Shown here: positions 36,991 to 47,321 of the stretch, in pieces
How the letters are laid out: each line of letters opens with the position of its first letter
Numbering within the stretch: position 1 is the first letter of the stretch
Source: Jackrogersella multiformis
Lineage: Eukaryota > Ascomycota > Sordariomycetes > Xylariales > Hypoxylaceae
Reading direction: 5' to 3'
DNA length: 64,000 nt
Assembly: GCA_902806575.1 (NCBI GenBank)
Contig: CADCXD010000004.1
Span: 3,906,001-3,970,000 of the forward strand
Program-made: the position numbers and the translations under genes
The notes under the pieces: model-generated
What the model saw: the letters and a program-made list of their open reading frames with translations, nothing else
The model's database searches: none
Told to the model about the DNA's origin: nothing

Positions 36991-39674
36991 TAATTAAAGA
37001 TAATTTTAACGTTATAATATAACTTTAATAATATTAAATTATTAATAATTAAAAAATCACTTAATAAATTAATATATAACTTTAAACCACGAATTATTAT
37101 TACTTCGTTAAAGGTATTAAAAAACGTAATCGATTACGATATATTAAAACGATATTATTAAAAAAAAGTAAAAAAATATATTAACTTTATAATTATCGAA
37201 ATAAAAGCTTATTACGATTTAAAATATAACTTTATTTTTTTTAAAAAGGATAAATTAATTTACCTTAAATTATATAAAGGTTATATATTATTAAATAAGT
37301 TACTTCGTAAATAATTAATATAATATATCGGATCGTTATTAATTTTAAAACGAATCGATAAGTTTATATATAAGCTTAAGTTATTTAATAATTAGTAAAT
37401 TTATAAAGTTATATTAATAAATTAATTATTTAAAATCCTTTAAAAAAGAAATCCTTACGTAAAGAAACGACCGTAATTAAGTTAAATTATTATAAAAGAA
37501 AACGATAATAATTAAGTATCGTACGAAATTAAAAAGTTATTAAATCGATAAATAAATAAATAAAAAAAACGTTTTATCCTTAAATACCTCGTACGATAAA
37601 AAGATTATTTATTAACTTTCGATTAATAATATTTAAAAAACCTATTTATTTAAAATATAATAATATTATTAAACGATTACGATAAAAAATACCTTTTATT
37701 ATTTAATTAATTTTATATTAAATTTATTAATAAATTATAACCTTTTAATATATAACTTTTTAAAAATACGTAAACTTTTAACGATATATTTTTAAAACTA
37801 ATTAACGAATTAATATAATTAATTATAAATAAATAATAATATATATTAAACGATAAAATAATTATATAAATATTAAAAAAACGATTTATCGAAAATATAT
37901 TATTAAATTATATTTATAATAATTAATCGATTCCTTTTATTTCACCATTAACGCCGCCGAAAAAATCAACGAAATTATAAATTATAATTTTAATAAAAAG
38001 ATTATTAAAAGCTATAAAACCAGGATTTATTATAACACGAAAAATACGATTTACGAATAATATTAAAAAAATAAAAAAAAGCGCGAGTAAGTTATAAGTT
38101 ATTAAGTAATTACGATTAAAATAATAATTATAATTATTATTAAAGTTTTTACTCGAGTATTTCGATACTTAAATTATAATAAAGCTATAATTAAATCGAG
38201 AAAAAATTAAATATTTTAATATTAAAGTAATTTATAAATACATTAATACTTACTTAATAATAATAAGGTATAATATACTTACTTATACTTATATTCTTTA
38301 TTTATATAAGCATTTTTTTTACTTACACTTATTAAAAAAAAAAAAATTTTCCTTATAATAATTTTTTTTTTTTTCTCTTTTCTCTTTTTTTCTTTTATAA
38401 ACTTTAATTTTATAAAAAAAGGTTTCTTACTTACCTTTTACTTTATAATGCCTCTTATAAAAAAATTAATACTTAAGCTTTTTAAAGTTTTAATTAAAAA
38501 AACTATTAATTTAACGCTTAAATAAATTTATTAATACTTATTTAATAATAAATAAATAATAATTATTAATAAAACATTTAAAATTATTAAAATATAAAAC
38601 GATAATAAACTTTAATAACGATAAACTTTTTAAAATAAATTATTTATTTAAAATAATAACGATAAAAATCTAATAAATATTATTAATTTTAAAGTATATT
38701 ACGTAAAAATAATAAAAATAATATCGCTTTATTTATAATTTAACGTTACTTTAATTATTAAAACGTTATTAAAAATTTTAATATATAAAACTTTTTTAAT
38801 AATAATTTTTTATTAAATAATTTAAAATTAATTTAAAGAAATAAGTTAATAAAGTAAAATTATTAATTAAAAAGTAAAAACTATTATTAAAATATCCCTT
38901 AAAATTTCGGATAAAAATATATTTAAAGTACTTCGCATTAATAAAAACGTAAAAAAAAACGTTAAAACTTTTTTAAAGGAATTATATAATAAATTAAAGT
39001 TAACCGAATTAACTTAATTAATATATAAAAACGATAATATAAAACCGGAGTTTTAAAAAATTATAATCGATAAAATAACGATTATAATAATTAATAATAA
39101 CGACGAAATATTTTTAAATATTAACGTTTTATAATAAATAATAACGAATATAAATTAATAATTATAATAATAATACGTATTAATTATAAAAATCCTTTTA
39201 ATTATTAAAAAATAATAATAATTAATAAAAAAGCTTTTAATAAATATCGTTAAAATTATAACGATCGTAAAAAACGCGCGTAATATTTTTATAAATTATA
39301 AAAAAAATATTATAAAAATTAAATTATAATTAATATTATTTATTATATTTATTATCGTAATTACGTTATAAATTAAAATATTAACTTTCGTATTTAAATT
39401 AATTACGTTTATTATAAAAAAACCGATAATAATATTAATTAAAATATCGATATTTATATTATTAAAAATTAAACTTATAATTAAAACGTAAACGTTTAAC
39501 GATTTCGACGATATACGTTTCGTTTACGAAAATACGTTATTAAACGATAATAACGATAAAGAAAAAAATAATATTAATATGCTTAATATATTTATTAAAC
39601 GTTAAAAATTAATTTAATAAAATAATAACTTATAATTAATAAAAACGTTAATTTTTTTTTTATTAAAAAGGTAT

Positions 39675-39823
39675 TATAAAAAGTCATAATTATATAATTT
39701 ATAATTAAAGTAATAACTCGTGCTTTATATTTATTAATTATTTTTCGAGATATTAACTTTACTTTTACTTTTAAAAAAAACAATTATTTTAAAACTTTTA
39801 TTTTAACTTATTAATATATAATA
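39675..39823 (+). repeat. Inner element, 3' LTR (149 bp)
   Basis: Gap-free partner of 30268-30416, followed by the AATTT duplication at 39824-39828. Confidence 0.9.
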
Positions 39824-39828
39824 AATTT

Positions 39829-40025
39829 ATATATATATAATTTAAATATTTTTTTAAGCGCCGTTAACGCCTTTTTAATTTTATTAGTTTAATCTTATAT
39901 ATATTAATTAAGTCTTTTAATTAACCTTATTTAATAACTTTATTTTATAAGTTTTAACATATCTCGTATTTACTAACTTACATATATTGATCATACTCTG
40001 CTTCGTGGAGCCTATCCGTATGACA
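39829..40025. repeat. Outer element, right LTR, second part
   Basis: Corresponds to 24176-24372 (197 bp). Up to about 39960 it is RIP-like; the last 65 bases keep normal composition and end TATGACA, followed by CATTG at 40026-40030. Confidence 0.9.
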
Positions 40026-40116
40026 CATTGGCCAACTTAGCCTACATAGGCAGACTAGAGTAAATTTTATCTCGACCAACAAAGTTAGTCTATGCGACGG
40101 CCTTTGTTGAAGACAA

Positions 40117-41151
40117 TCATGGCCAGTTGTTTCGTTCGTCGCCGAGACCAGATGGCAGGATTCTATGGTCCGGCCCGTCATCAAGGGGTCCATAGTCGTG
40201 ACGACCAGCATCGGTCCTATCAGTCTCATCCACAGCCTCATCGTCGTTAGCTGTCCCATCCTCGAGAAGCCCTTCGGGAGGATTGGCACCAACGCTCCGG
40301 ACGAAGGGCCTGTATCCGGATCTAGTTCTAGGACCTCCGAAACTGCGCAGTCCAAATAGTGTGAAATGGATCAACTGGGGCTCGGATTAGCATAAAAGGT
40401 TGTAATTGGTACCTGTTGACGACACCTACCTGGAGGATCCCGACAACCACCACGACGCCAAACGCCAGGCCTGCACTTCGCTTCTCGGCAGCGCGCCATG
40501 GGGAGATGCACGCAATGTTTCTGTCGCTGTATATCTCTCGACATTGGCCACGGGGAAAATCCCGATCCTTGATGGAACGAAACCCGCAGCACTTGAAGGA
40601 ATCTTGAATACGCTCAATACTGCGACCGTCATGGGCACTCCACATACGCTGCCAGTTCCCTTCCAGGCCACATTCGAGGACCTGTCCCGGCACGAAACCC
40701 TCGGCCGCAAGAGTGGCTAGGACTGCCGTCAAAATGGCCTGTATAATTTGTGGGGCTATAGGGAGTAGCCGTTGTAGAGCAGGCGAGGTGAACCTCTGTC
40801 GTAGGTAGAGGTGGAGCAGCGGTGTAAAGAAAACATTTGCAGCTGCGAGTAGCGGAAGGATGATGGTGAGGACGGACGTGCCGGTTGACAGGGGTAGCGA
40901 TAAGTTACTCGAGGTAACCTGCACGTAACTAAGCCATGTCAGTTTCGGAAATTAAATAGTATAGGATTGTGAAGAAAGGGTATTAAGTGAAGATGTCAAC
41001 AGAAAGGAGGTGTAGCTTACATTGCGACAGCTGTCAATGCGACCAACAGCTATTAAATTGAATGTTAGTCCGAGGCATTGGTTCAATGAGAAGGGTAATG
41101 ATGGTAATATGGACTACCTACAAGAGGATAAGCAAGCGCTAGGTTCGCCAT
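40117..41151 (-). CDS. Tetraspanin-like membrane protein
   Basis: Four exons (41151-41122, 41049-41021, 40928-40430, 40374-40117) give 271 residues. TM1 is rebuilt by splicing: MANLALAYPL-LLVALTAVA-IYV. TM2 follows (TSVLTIILPLLAAANVFF), then a helix/TM3 (IIQAILTAVLATLAA). The large loop carries the tetraspanin CCG motif at residues 133-135 (FKCCGFRS), plus further cysteines (GQC, ACISPW). TM4 spans an intron (AGLAFGVVVVVGILQ joined to LIHFTLFGLRSF). A hydrophilic, acidic tail of about 70 residues ends the protein. Fungal tetraspanins (Pls1, Tsp2, Tsp3) organise plasma-membrane domains and include appressorium factors; which class this is cannot be decided by eye. Its stop codon is 91 bp from the RIP-mutated retroelement, yet the coding sequence looks intact. 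Confidence 0.8.
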
Positions 41152-43129
41152 GACGGATGGTTGATAGCCTCGTTAGCGTGTTTAGTAAATGTGATTAATG
41201 CCTACCTGCCTACCTACCAATCTAGGTAGTCAGCAGTACGACTTGCAGGTGGCCTTACAATACAGAAGAATCTAAGGTTAGGTGCTGTGTGGGGATGACG
41301 CGGATTTTGGTGAAGAGGATATTGGTAAGGATATTTGGGAGGGAAGGTTCTAAAGTTTCCACCCTTGAATGATTAGGTACCTAGGTCTAGGTATGTATCC
41401 TGATGCTGAAGGAAAACCCTATTTATGAGTTGGAAGGAGAAAAATTGCCCAACCTTGTTTGACGAGGGGTGTTGCGATGTCGTAGATGCATGTAGCCGTT
41501 CTGGACCAATAAGATCAATCGTAAGTATTTGTCCGCATATGCCCGCATGCTGTGATACGTACCTACCTACCTAGGCACCAACATATGACATATGTAGTAG
41601 CCTATAGCTTGCCTCTTTCTTGTGTTACCTACCTAGGTACCTAGGCCCTCAAAGATTATTATAGGTATGCATACCTTAGGTACATAACCTAGGTAGGTAT
41701 CTATTTCTTTCCGTCGTTTGAAATAAATATGACTCCATTTCTGTTCCCTTTTCCGAGGGTAGGTGTCAAAGACATACTTCGAAGCCCATTGATCTTATAT
41801 TTTGCGAATAATTGAGCCAGAATAGATAATACTCGAGAACAACATGCCAATCCAAAGGCATATGTTCCTTATAATTATCCAATTCACCAGACCTGCGATG
41901 GCGAAACGGGAGAAACAAGATTCTGCGCATAGTCTCGGAATAGTGGCCTAACCTAAGGAATGGCAGGCACCCAGCAATAATAGATATATTAATTCCTATT
42001 TAATATCGAGAAACATATTATTTGCAGCTTGTGTCATTGTTATCATTAATAGGAAACTGCGTCGTCATGAGACTGGTATTAGGTGGTATATCTCATATAT
42101 AGCACTCTGCTCGGCTGCCGCTCTCTCCAACGTAAGCCCGATAACAAAAATAATAGAGAGATATCCTCAGTTGTACGCAGAAAGTGCGAAGAATAGGGGG
42201 CCAGTCTTTTTCCCAACTTCGGATTGTCTAACCACGTCGATATCCCTGGCTGCTTTCAGATTCAGAAGGCGAGGCCGAATACCATTTGCGTAGTAGGTGA
42301 GCAGAAAACTCTACCTAGGTAAATAGTCGCGTCATTCTAATATGTATAGATTGTGTGTATTATGTTAGGAAGAAGAGCTAGGTTACCTCAGCGTTTCATT
42401 CGACGAGCAAAGCGTACCCGGGTATACGGGAACCCCTGAACTCTACCTAGTAATATCCAACAAAGATTCTCCCGCGCTAATATTCAGGAAGACCCAGGTA
42501 CTTGTTGTATATAAAACTAAACGTTACTATGGCAACCGGGTTATAATACTTTTAAGTCCCAGCCCGAAAAGTGAGGCATCTTAGATTGAGCCATGACCCG
42601 GGGAGGTGGTTAAAGACCTCGTTGGGTATAAGCCATAGAAAGTGTAAGGTTCTTTGCTAAAGGCAGATTTAATGCTAACGAGAGCCGGTGAAAGTTTCTT
42701 TCGAAAAGGATCTAGATGTCCTCGAATGACAATATATGTAAAGGGCTTCTTGATCCTTGTAAAGCTCTCGAGCCATGAAGTATGATGTCGGCGTATTCGG
42801 ACCCGATACTAATGAATATACAAATACAAGAAGGCGTCACAGTGTTGTGGACTAAGACGCTGTTAGTTTTGACTAAAACTAGGTGATAATCATATGACCA
42901 ATGGACCGGCTGTGGCTATTTTCAAAGGAAGCATTAGGTCCTTCTTGACAACCCCTTCAAGGAACATAGGTAAGTAATCCCAGAAAAGGCGGCTGGTCAG
43001 ACTCATGCAATTCCTATCTAGATACCCGTATATCTTGATATTTCCCCTTTGGATTCTCTCCCTATATATTGGAAAAGCTCGGCTATTTTCGAGTAAAGTA
43101 CTGTATAATATAAGGACAGTAATATTTTA
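41152..43129. other. Intergenic region with CCTAGG palindromes
   Basis: About 2 kb without a supported gene. Palindromic CCTAGG-type repeats recur near 41205-41230, 41378-41395, 41561-41575, 41628-41643, 41690-41702 and 42311-42320. Confidence 0.5.
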
Positions 43130-43719
43130 GAGTGATGCTATTTGTAGATTGGTTTTTGGAACAGTTGCTAGCAGCTGTCCACCACCTGCCCACTCATTTT
43201 TGTTGCTCCTATTTCTCAACGCCAATCTTTCAAACACCCCGATTTCAACATTTCGTATTTTTAAAAAAATAATAGCACTACTCCTACTATTCTTACCTTG
43301 CTGCTTCACGATAGCCACTGCACACGATAGCCTACAGGAGCCACCCCGGGAGGCCCCGGGTCCCGGTGATCCCGGAGGGCTCCGGGGCGACAACAAAGTC
43401 TCCTACAGCAAAGAACTATATTATCGCTAAACCTACAAAGCCACGTCCGAATCAACGGCGGTACCTTATAACATTAAGAGATAAGCTCCAAAGTAGGTAA
43501 GGGAGTAAATAGGTACCTAGGTAGGTAATTGAATACTCTGCAGTAAAAGTAAGTGGGAAGAGAAGAGGGTTAGAATATTAAATAAGGATTAACAATATAA
43601 AAGATTATATTTAACGAGTTTATTTATTAATTAAGCAGGTAGTTTGCAGCTGTTAGCAGCTGTTCCAAAAACCAATCTACAAATAAGAAAAAAAAAGTAA
43701 TCTACAAACAGCATCACTC
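43130..43719. mobile_element. hAT-like MITE, 590 bp, with terminal inverted repeats
   Basis: The left end GAGTGATGCTATTTGTAGATT is the inverse of the right end, and the match continues with GGTTTTTGGAACAG and a GCTGCTARCAGCTG-like segment (43150-43180 against 43645-43675 inverted); the right arm carries a short extra duplication of the TTTGTAGATT block. An identical 8-bp ATATTTTA flanks it at 43122-43129 and 43720-43727, the target-duplication length of hAT transposons. The interior has a GC-rich, self-complementary patch (about 43337-43390) and no transposase, so it would be mobilised in trans. The open frames inside start at TTG and are not genes. Confidence 0.8.
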
Positions 43720-43727
43720 ATATTTTA

Positions 43728-45028
43728 AACGAGCCGAAAAGTAATACCTTTTTAACTCATAGTCGCCTTTACATCGTAAATCGCCTTGAACCAGGCAAAA
43801 AAAAAAAAATTTGTTATAACTTGTAACCATATAGAGCTATGTATGTACATAAAGTAGTGTTTTATATCTAGGAGAGCGAAGTGAGTTATCACGTAAGAAA
43901 CCGACTTGGAATAAATAGGGGTAATTGGAAGACACTCGACGCCAAGCCTCGCTAACCATCAAGACTAATAGTTGACGTTGTTTCCATTACCTCATCGCGT
44001 AATTCCGATTATAACCTATCACGATATCGTCCCGCAATGCCCACTTGATCTCTGTCAACTTCACATGTGTTCTCTACCAAGATTGTTATCCAGTGGTTCC
44101 TGAACTTACAGGGGACCTTGTGCCGCCAAGCGCATATCCCTGGAGCAGATCGCGGGACTTCCTAAATGCTGTTGATCTGGAGCTTTCCGGAATGCGGCAG
44201 ATGCCAATCAACGTCATCTTGGCAATTGCTTAACCTTCCTATCTGAGGTCTGTTTTGCTGGTGCCGAGAGTCGACCATGCCGTTTAGGCCCGAACAGCCA
44301 AGGTCGCATAGACCTCTCTGGGAGGGTAATGTCGAATGACCGTATTAAAGAGTGCTTGGCTGGCATAACCCTCGCCCGGAGTTCTTTATGTTTGTGGAAG
44401 CTCCAATTCGGACCTATCTTCTCCAGCCCGTGTTCCAGTCCGCCGAGACAACGGGACCTCGTGTCTAGACTTGTTCAAGTGATTCTCTAACGCGAAAGAC
44501 GAGATGATATACCACTCTATAGCTTCTTATAATACTACGTGGGGAGGTTATAACTAGGTTACCATGTGCTGTTCGTCCAATGGTTTGCGGATGATTCGCG
44601 ATACGACTCTGGGATATGAGGATCCGCACCTCACCTATCGGATCGTTGTAATGATAACATCCACCTCGATCATGTCGAACGAACGGGGCAGAATGCGGGG
44701 CTCCATGGCTTAATTGGCACGATTTCTTAACCAGTTGCCTGGTATATATATCTGTGCCTTACGATCATCGTTAGACAGGGTTAATTCTACATGGAATAGA
44801 GGCACCTTCCAACAATAGAAGTTAGCTGCACAGCCTCATACTCACACATGCCATCGTAGAGATCTACATAAAGAAGCCCTAGTTCTCGAGTGCCTAGCTT
44901 GTGCTTCTTTCTCTACTCAGGCTTTAACCGTCTTCTAGCCCAGTTCCTTCGTCCACTACTGTAGCAGCTTATCGCCTTGCTTCAAATCAGCAGCAGCTTA
45001 AGCACCACCAAGCTCTCAGGTTCAAGAT
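43728..45028. other. Intergenic region upstream of the aminopeptidase
   Basis: No gene supported. The frame at 44045-44233 is short and without similarity. The last 150 bases are a CT-rich leader before the aminopeptidase ATG. Confidence 0.5.
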
Positions 45029-46483
45029 ATGGTTCGCTCGGTGTTTATTGCGGCTCTGGCCGCCACTTCGACTGCCCTTTCAGTTGGACGTCGGGAGGCT
45101 AGCGATGTAGAGCTGTTCACGATCGAGCTAGGGCCTGGCGAGACTCTGGTTGTGACCGAAGAAGAGAAATGGGCTATCAAGAACGTTAGTAGCTACTAGG
45201 CGCCATTCAATCCCTCAAGGTCTCTGCTCGGAATACTGACCATTCTTTAGGAGGGCAAAACCTTCATCGACATCACTAACCACCCCAACCTCGCATCGTC
45301 AGCTAAGAGGGCTGTCAAGGCCGCAGCTGTAGCCTACCCATCGGCCATGGCTCAGTCAGATGCCGTCCAGGATCTTATCTCTCAACTCGACAAGACTTAT
45401 ATCCAACAAGAGCTAACGACTTTCTCTGAGTTCTTCAACCGGTACTACCAGTCCGCGGACGGTAAGAAAGCCTCCGACTGGCTACTCTCCGAGGTCCAGG
45501 GCGTCATCTCGGCGAGCGCGGCCACGAAAGCCTCTGCAAAGGCTTTTACGCATTCGTGGACGCAGAGCAGTATAATCGCCACGATCCCCGGAAAGTCCAC
45601 CGACAAGATCATAGTCGGCGCGCACTTAGATTCCGTCAATGGTAGGAACCGTAACGGACGGTCTCCTGGTGCTGGTAAGCCGATCTTGATATACCTGTGA
45701 CACTGACTAGCAAATTCGGACGTAACTAACAAGCGCTCGCTAGATGACGATGGGTCTGGTTCCATAACTATTCTAGAAGCTATGAGGCTTCTCCTAAGCG
45801 ACCCCAAGATCGCTGCTGGAGAGGGTACTAATACGCTCGAGTTCCACTGGTATTCTGGCGAGGAGGGCGGCCTGCTCGGCAGCGGCGACATATTTGATTC
45901 TTATTCTTCCAACAACGCTGTCGTCAAGGCTATGCTCCAGCAGGATATGACAGGCTACGGAAATAACCCGAGTAAGCAATATCCCTACCCTTTCCATGGC
46001 CTCCAAGCGCGAGTTGCCCTTAGATTTACTCGGGGGCCACGAGCGACTCGTGAACCAATTATTTATCTCCATTATTGGCAAATAAACCAATAATAGCCAG
46101 TCACTAACTATATACTGTACAGTGGGCGTCATCACCGACAGAGTCGACTCAGCTCTCACAGCTTTCATCCGGAAGGTCATCACCGCAGTAAGTCAACCCT
46201 TCAACCCTGCCTCACTTGACATAACAAACCAGCTAACCACCAAATTCAGTACACAACAATCGGCTACGTGGACACACAATGCGGCTACGGGTGCTCGGAC
46301 CATTCGTCCGCGACGGCGGCGGGTTACCCGTCGTCCTTCGTGATCGAGTCCGACATGGACCTGATAAGTCCGTACATCCACACCGACGGCGACACCCTCG
46401 ACCGGGTCAACTACGACCACATCCTCGAGCACGCCAAGTTGGTCCTCGGGTACGCCTACGAGCTCACATTTGCGTCTCTGTGA
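45029..46483 (+). CDS. Secreted M28 leucine aminopeptidase
   Basis: Five exons (45029-45184, 45251-45674, 45744-45971, 46123-46187, 46250-46483) give 368 residues. The signal peptide is MVRSVFIAALAATSTALS. A propeptide-like region (ELFTIELGPGETLVVTEEEKWAIKN) precedes the M28 peptidase domain. Zinc and catalytic residues are all present: GAHLDSVNG (His177, Asp179), DDDGSG made by splicing across intron 2, GEEGGLLGS (Glu233/Glu234), an Asp in QQDMTGYG and a His in GCSDHSSATAAGYPS. It should remove N-terminal residues (typically Leu) from peptides outside the cell. Acceptor choice in intron 3 (45972-46122) makes an ATG codon at the junction, giving NNPMGVITD. The layout matches fungal LAP1/LapA-type enzymes; signs of damage are absent. 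Confidence 0.9.
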
Positions 46484-47321
46484 GGGTTTAAGTTGAAGTC
46501 TTTGGAAGCTTCGTGATTCTTGTTGATCACTGTAACTAGGTATCTAGCCTAGAAAGAGTTCTGTTAGTATACAGTTAATACGTATCTAGGCCGCATATAT
46601 TGAATAATAGATGTATCAGAGGAAAGTCCTGAAAGCTGATGCCGATTGATAAAACCTCGACCCATTGGACTGTCTAGCCAACTTGCCGAGCTCGTAGGTT
46701 TTTGCGGTGTTGGCTCATAGAATCACATGCGGATGCGGCAGACTGAAACCTCCACATTTCAAATTTCAGGAGAGTCTCGTATGAAGTCATTCAATTAAGT
46801 ACTCGATGCGTAAGGCCACCCACCGGATGGGTATCATTCCGCGTATAATATGAAAATCAGGTCATGATGATCGTAGCCACCGAACGTGAAATATCTACAG
46901 CAAAGCAAGCTATGTGCAATAGAACAAGAAGCCATGGGTACAATATCATTCATTACATCCTCAGCCATCTGACAGACCCAACCTCGGCCAGCCATGACGC
47001 TCCGACTAAACACGGCCCTTTCCATAATAAGCATCCATCTACCCCTTCAACCTTACGACGCCTGAACACCCACACGAGAGAATGAAGAATGTTAGAAGAC
47101 AACCTGACAATATGCTGATGTTCAAGCCAGAGACAGGGAACTCCTCGGACCATCTAGACACATTAGGTTAGGGGCCTGGGAAACTTGTGCAAATGACGCC
47201 TATACGTACTAATTGAAGACAACTGTGATAATCCAGAAACCCTCGATTTCTTGTGAATTTATTATCTCGTATGGTATCTCGTCACCTGCCAGGATGGAGG
47301 GGTTCGTATTCCGCGATCGAG
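46484..47321. other. Intergenic region between convergent genes
   Basis: 3' flanks of the aminopeptidase and the Edc4-like gene. No supported gene or structured RNA. Confidence 0.5.

Larger units (their letters stand above)
30268..39823 (+). mobile_element. Inner Ty3/gypsy LTR retrotransposon, RIP-degraded
   Basis: A 9.56-kb element inserted in the right LTR of the outer element. Its LTRs, 30268-30416 and 39675-39823, are both exactly 149 bp and align without gaps. They begin TAT and end ATA, as TG...CA would after RIP. It is flanked by AATTT at 30263-30267 and 39824-39828, equivalent to AACTT at 24171-24175 in the intact left LTR. A purine-rich AAAAAGG precedes the right LTR (39665-39671), fitting a polypurine tract for plus orientation. 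Relics in plus order are an Arg/Gly-rich Gag-like tail near 33047, reverse transcriptase 34870-35330, and integrase about 36400-36990. All frames are destroyed. Confidence 0.9.
24061..40025 (-). mobile_element. Outer Ty3/gypsy LTR retrotransposon, RIP-degraded
   Basis: A full-length LTR element, interrupted by a younger one. The left LTR is 24061-24372 (312 bp). The right LTR is split into 30153-30267 (115 bp) and 39829-40025 (197 bp), which sum to the same 312 bp, and the split corresponds exactly to 24175/24176 in the left copy. The LTRs begin TG and end CA and are flanked by the 5-bp duplication CATTG. Without the inner element it is about 6.4 kb, usual for gypsy elements. Coding relics lie on the minus strand: a degenerate reverse transcriptase around 26530-26900 and an RNase H-like segment around 26083-26115. 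CpA and TpG are almost absent while CpG survives, the pattern of RIP. It is full of stops and cannot encode protein. Confidence 0.9.

Noticed and set aside
37600..38000. Possible chromodomain at the end of the inner element
   Set aside because: Fragments suggest one, but RIP and an apparent frame change leave too little to name it.
39595..39783. 62-residue frame in the AT block
   Set aside because: Low-complexity Lys/Ile/Phe frame arising from RIP-mutated LTR sequence.
43149..43430. 93-residue open frame in the MITE
   Set aside because: It starts at TTG, overlaps both an inverted repeat arm and the GC-rich core, and shows no family similarity.
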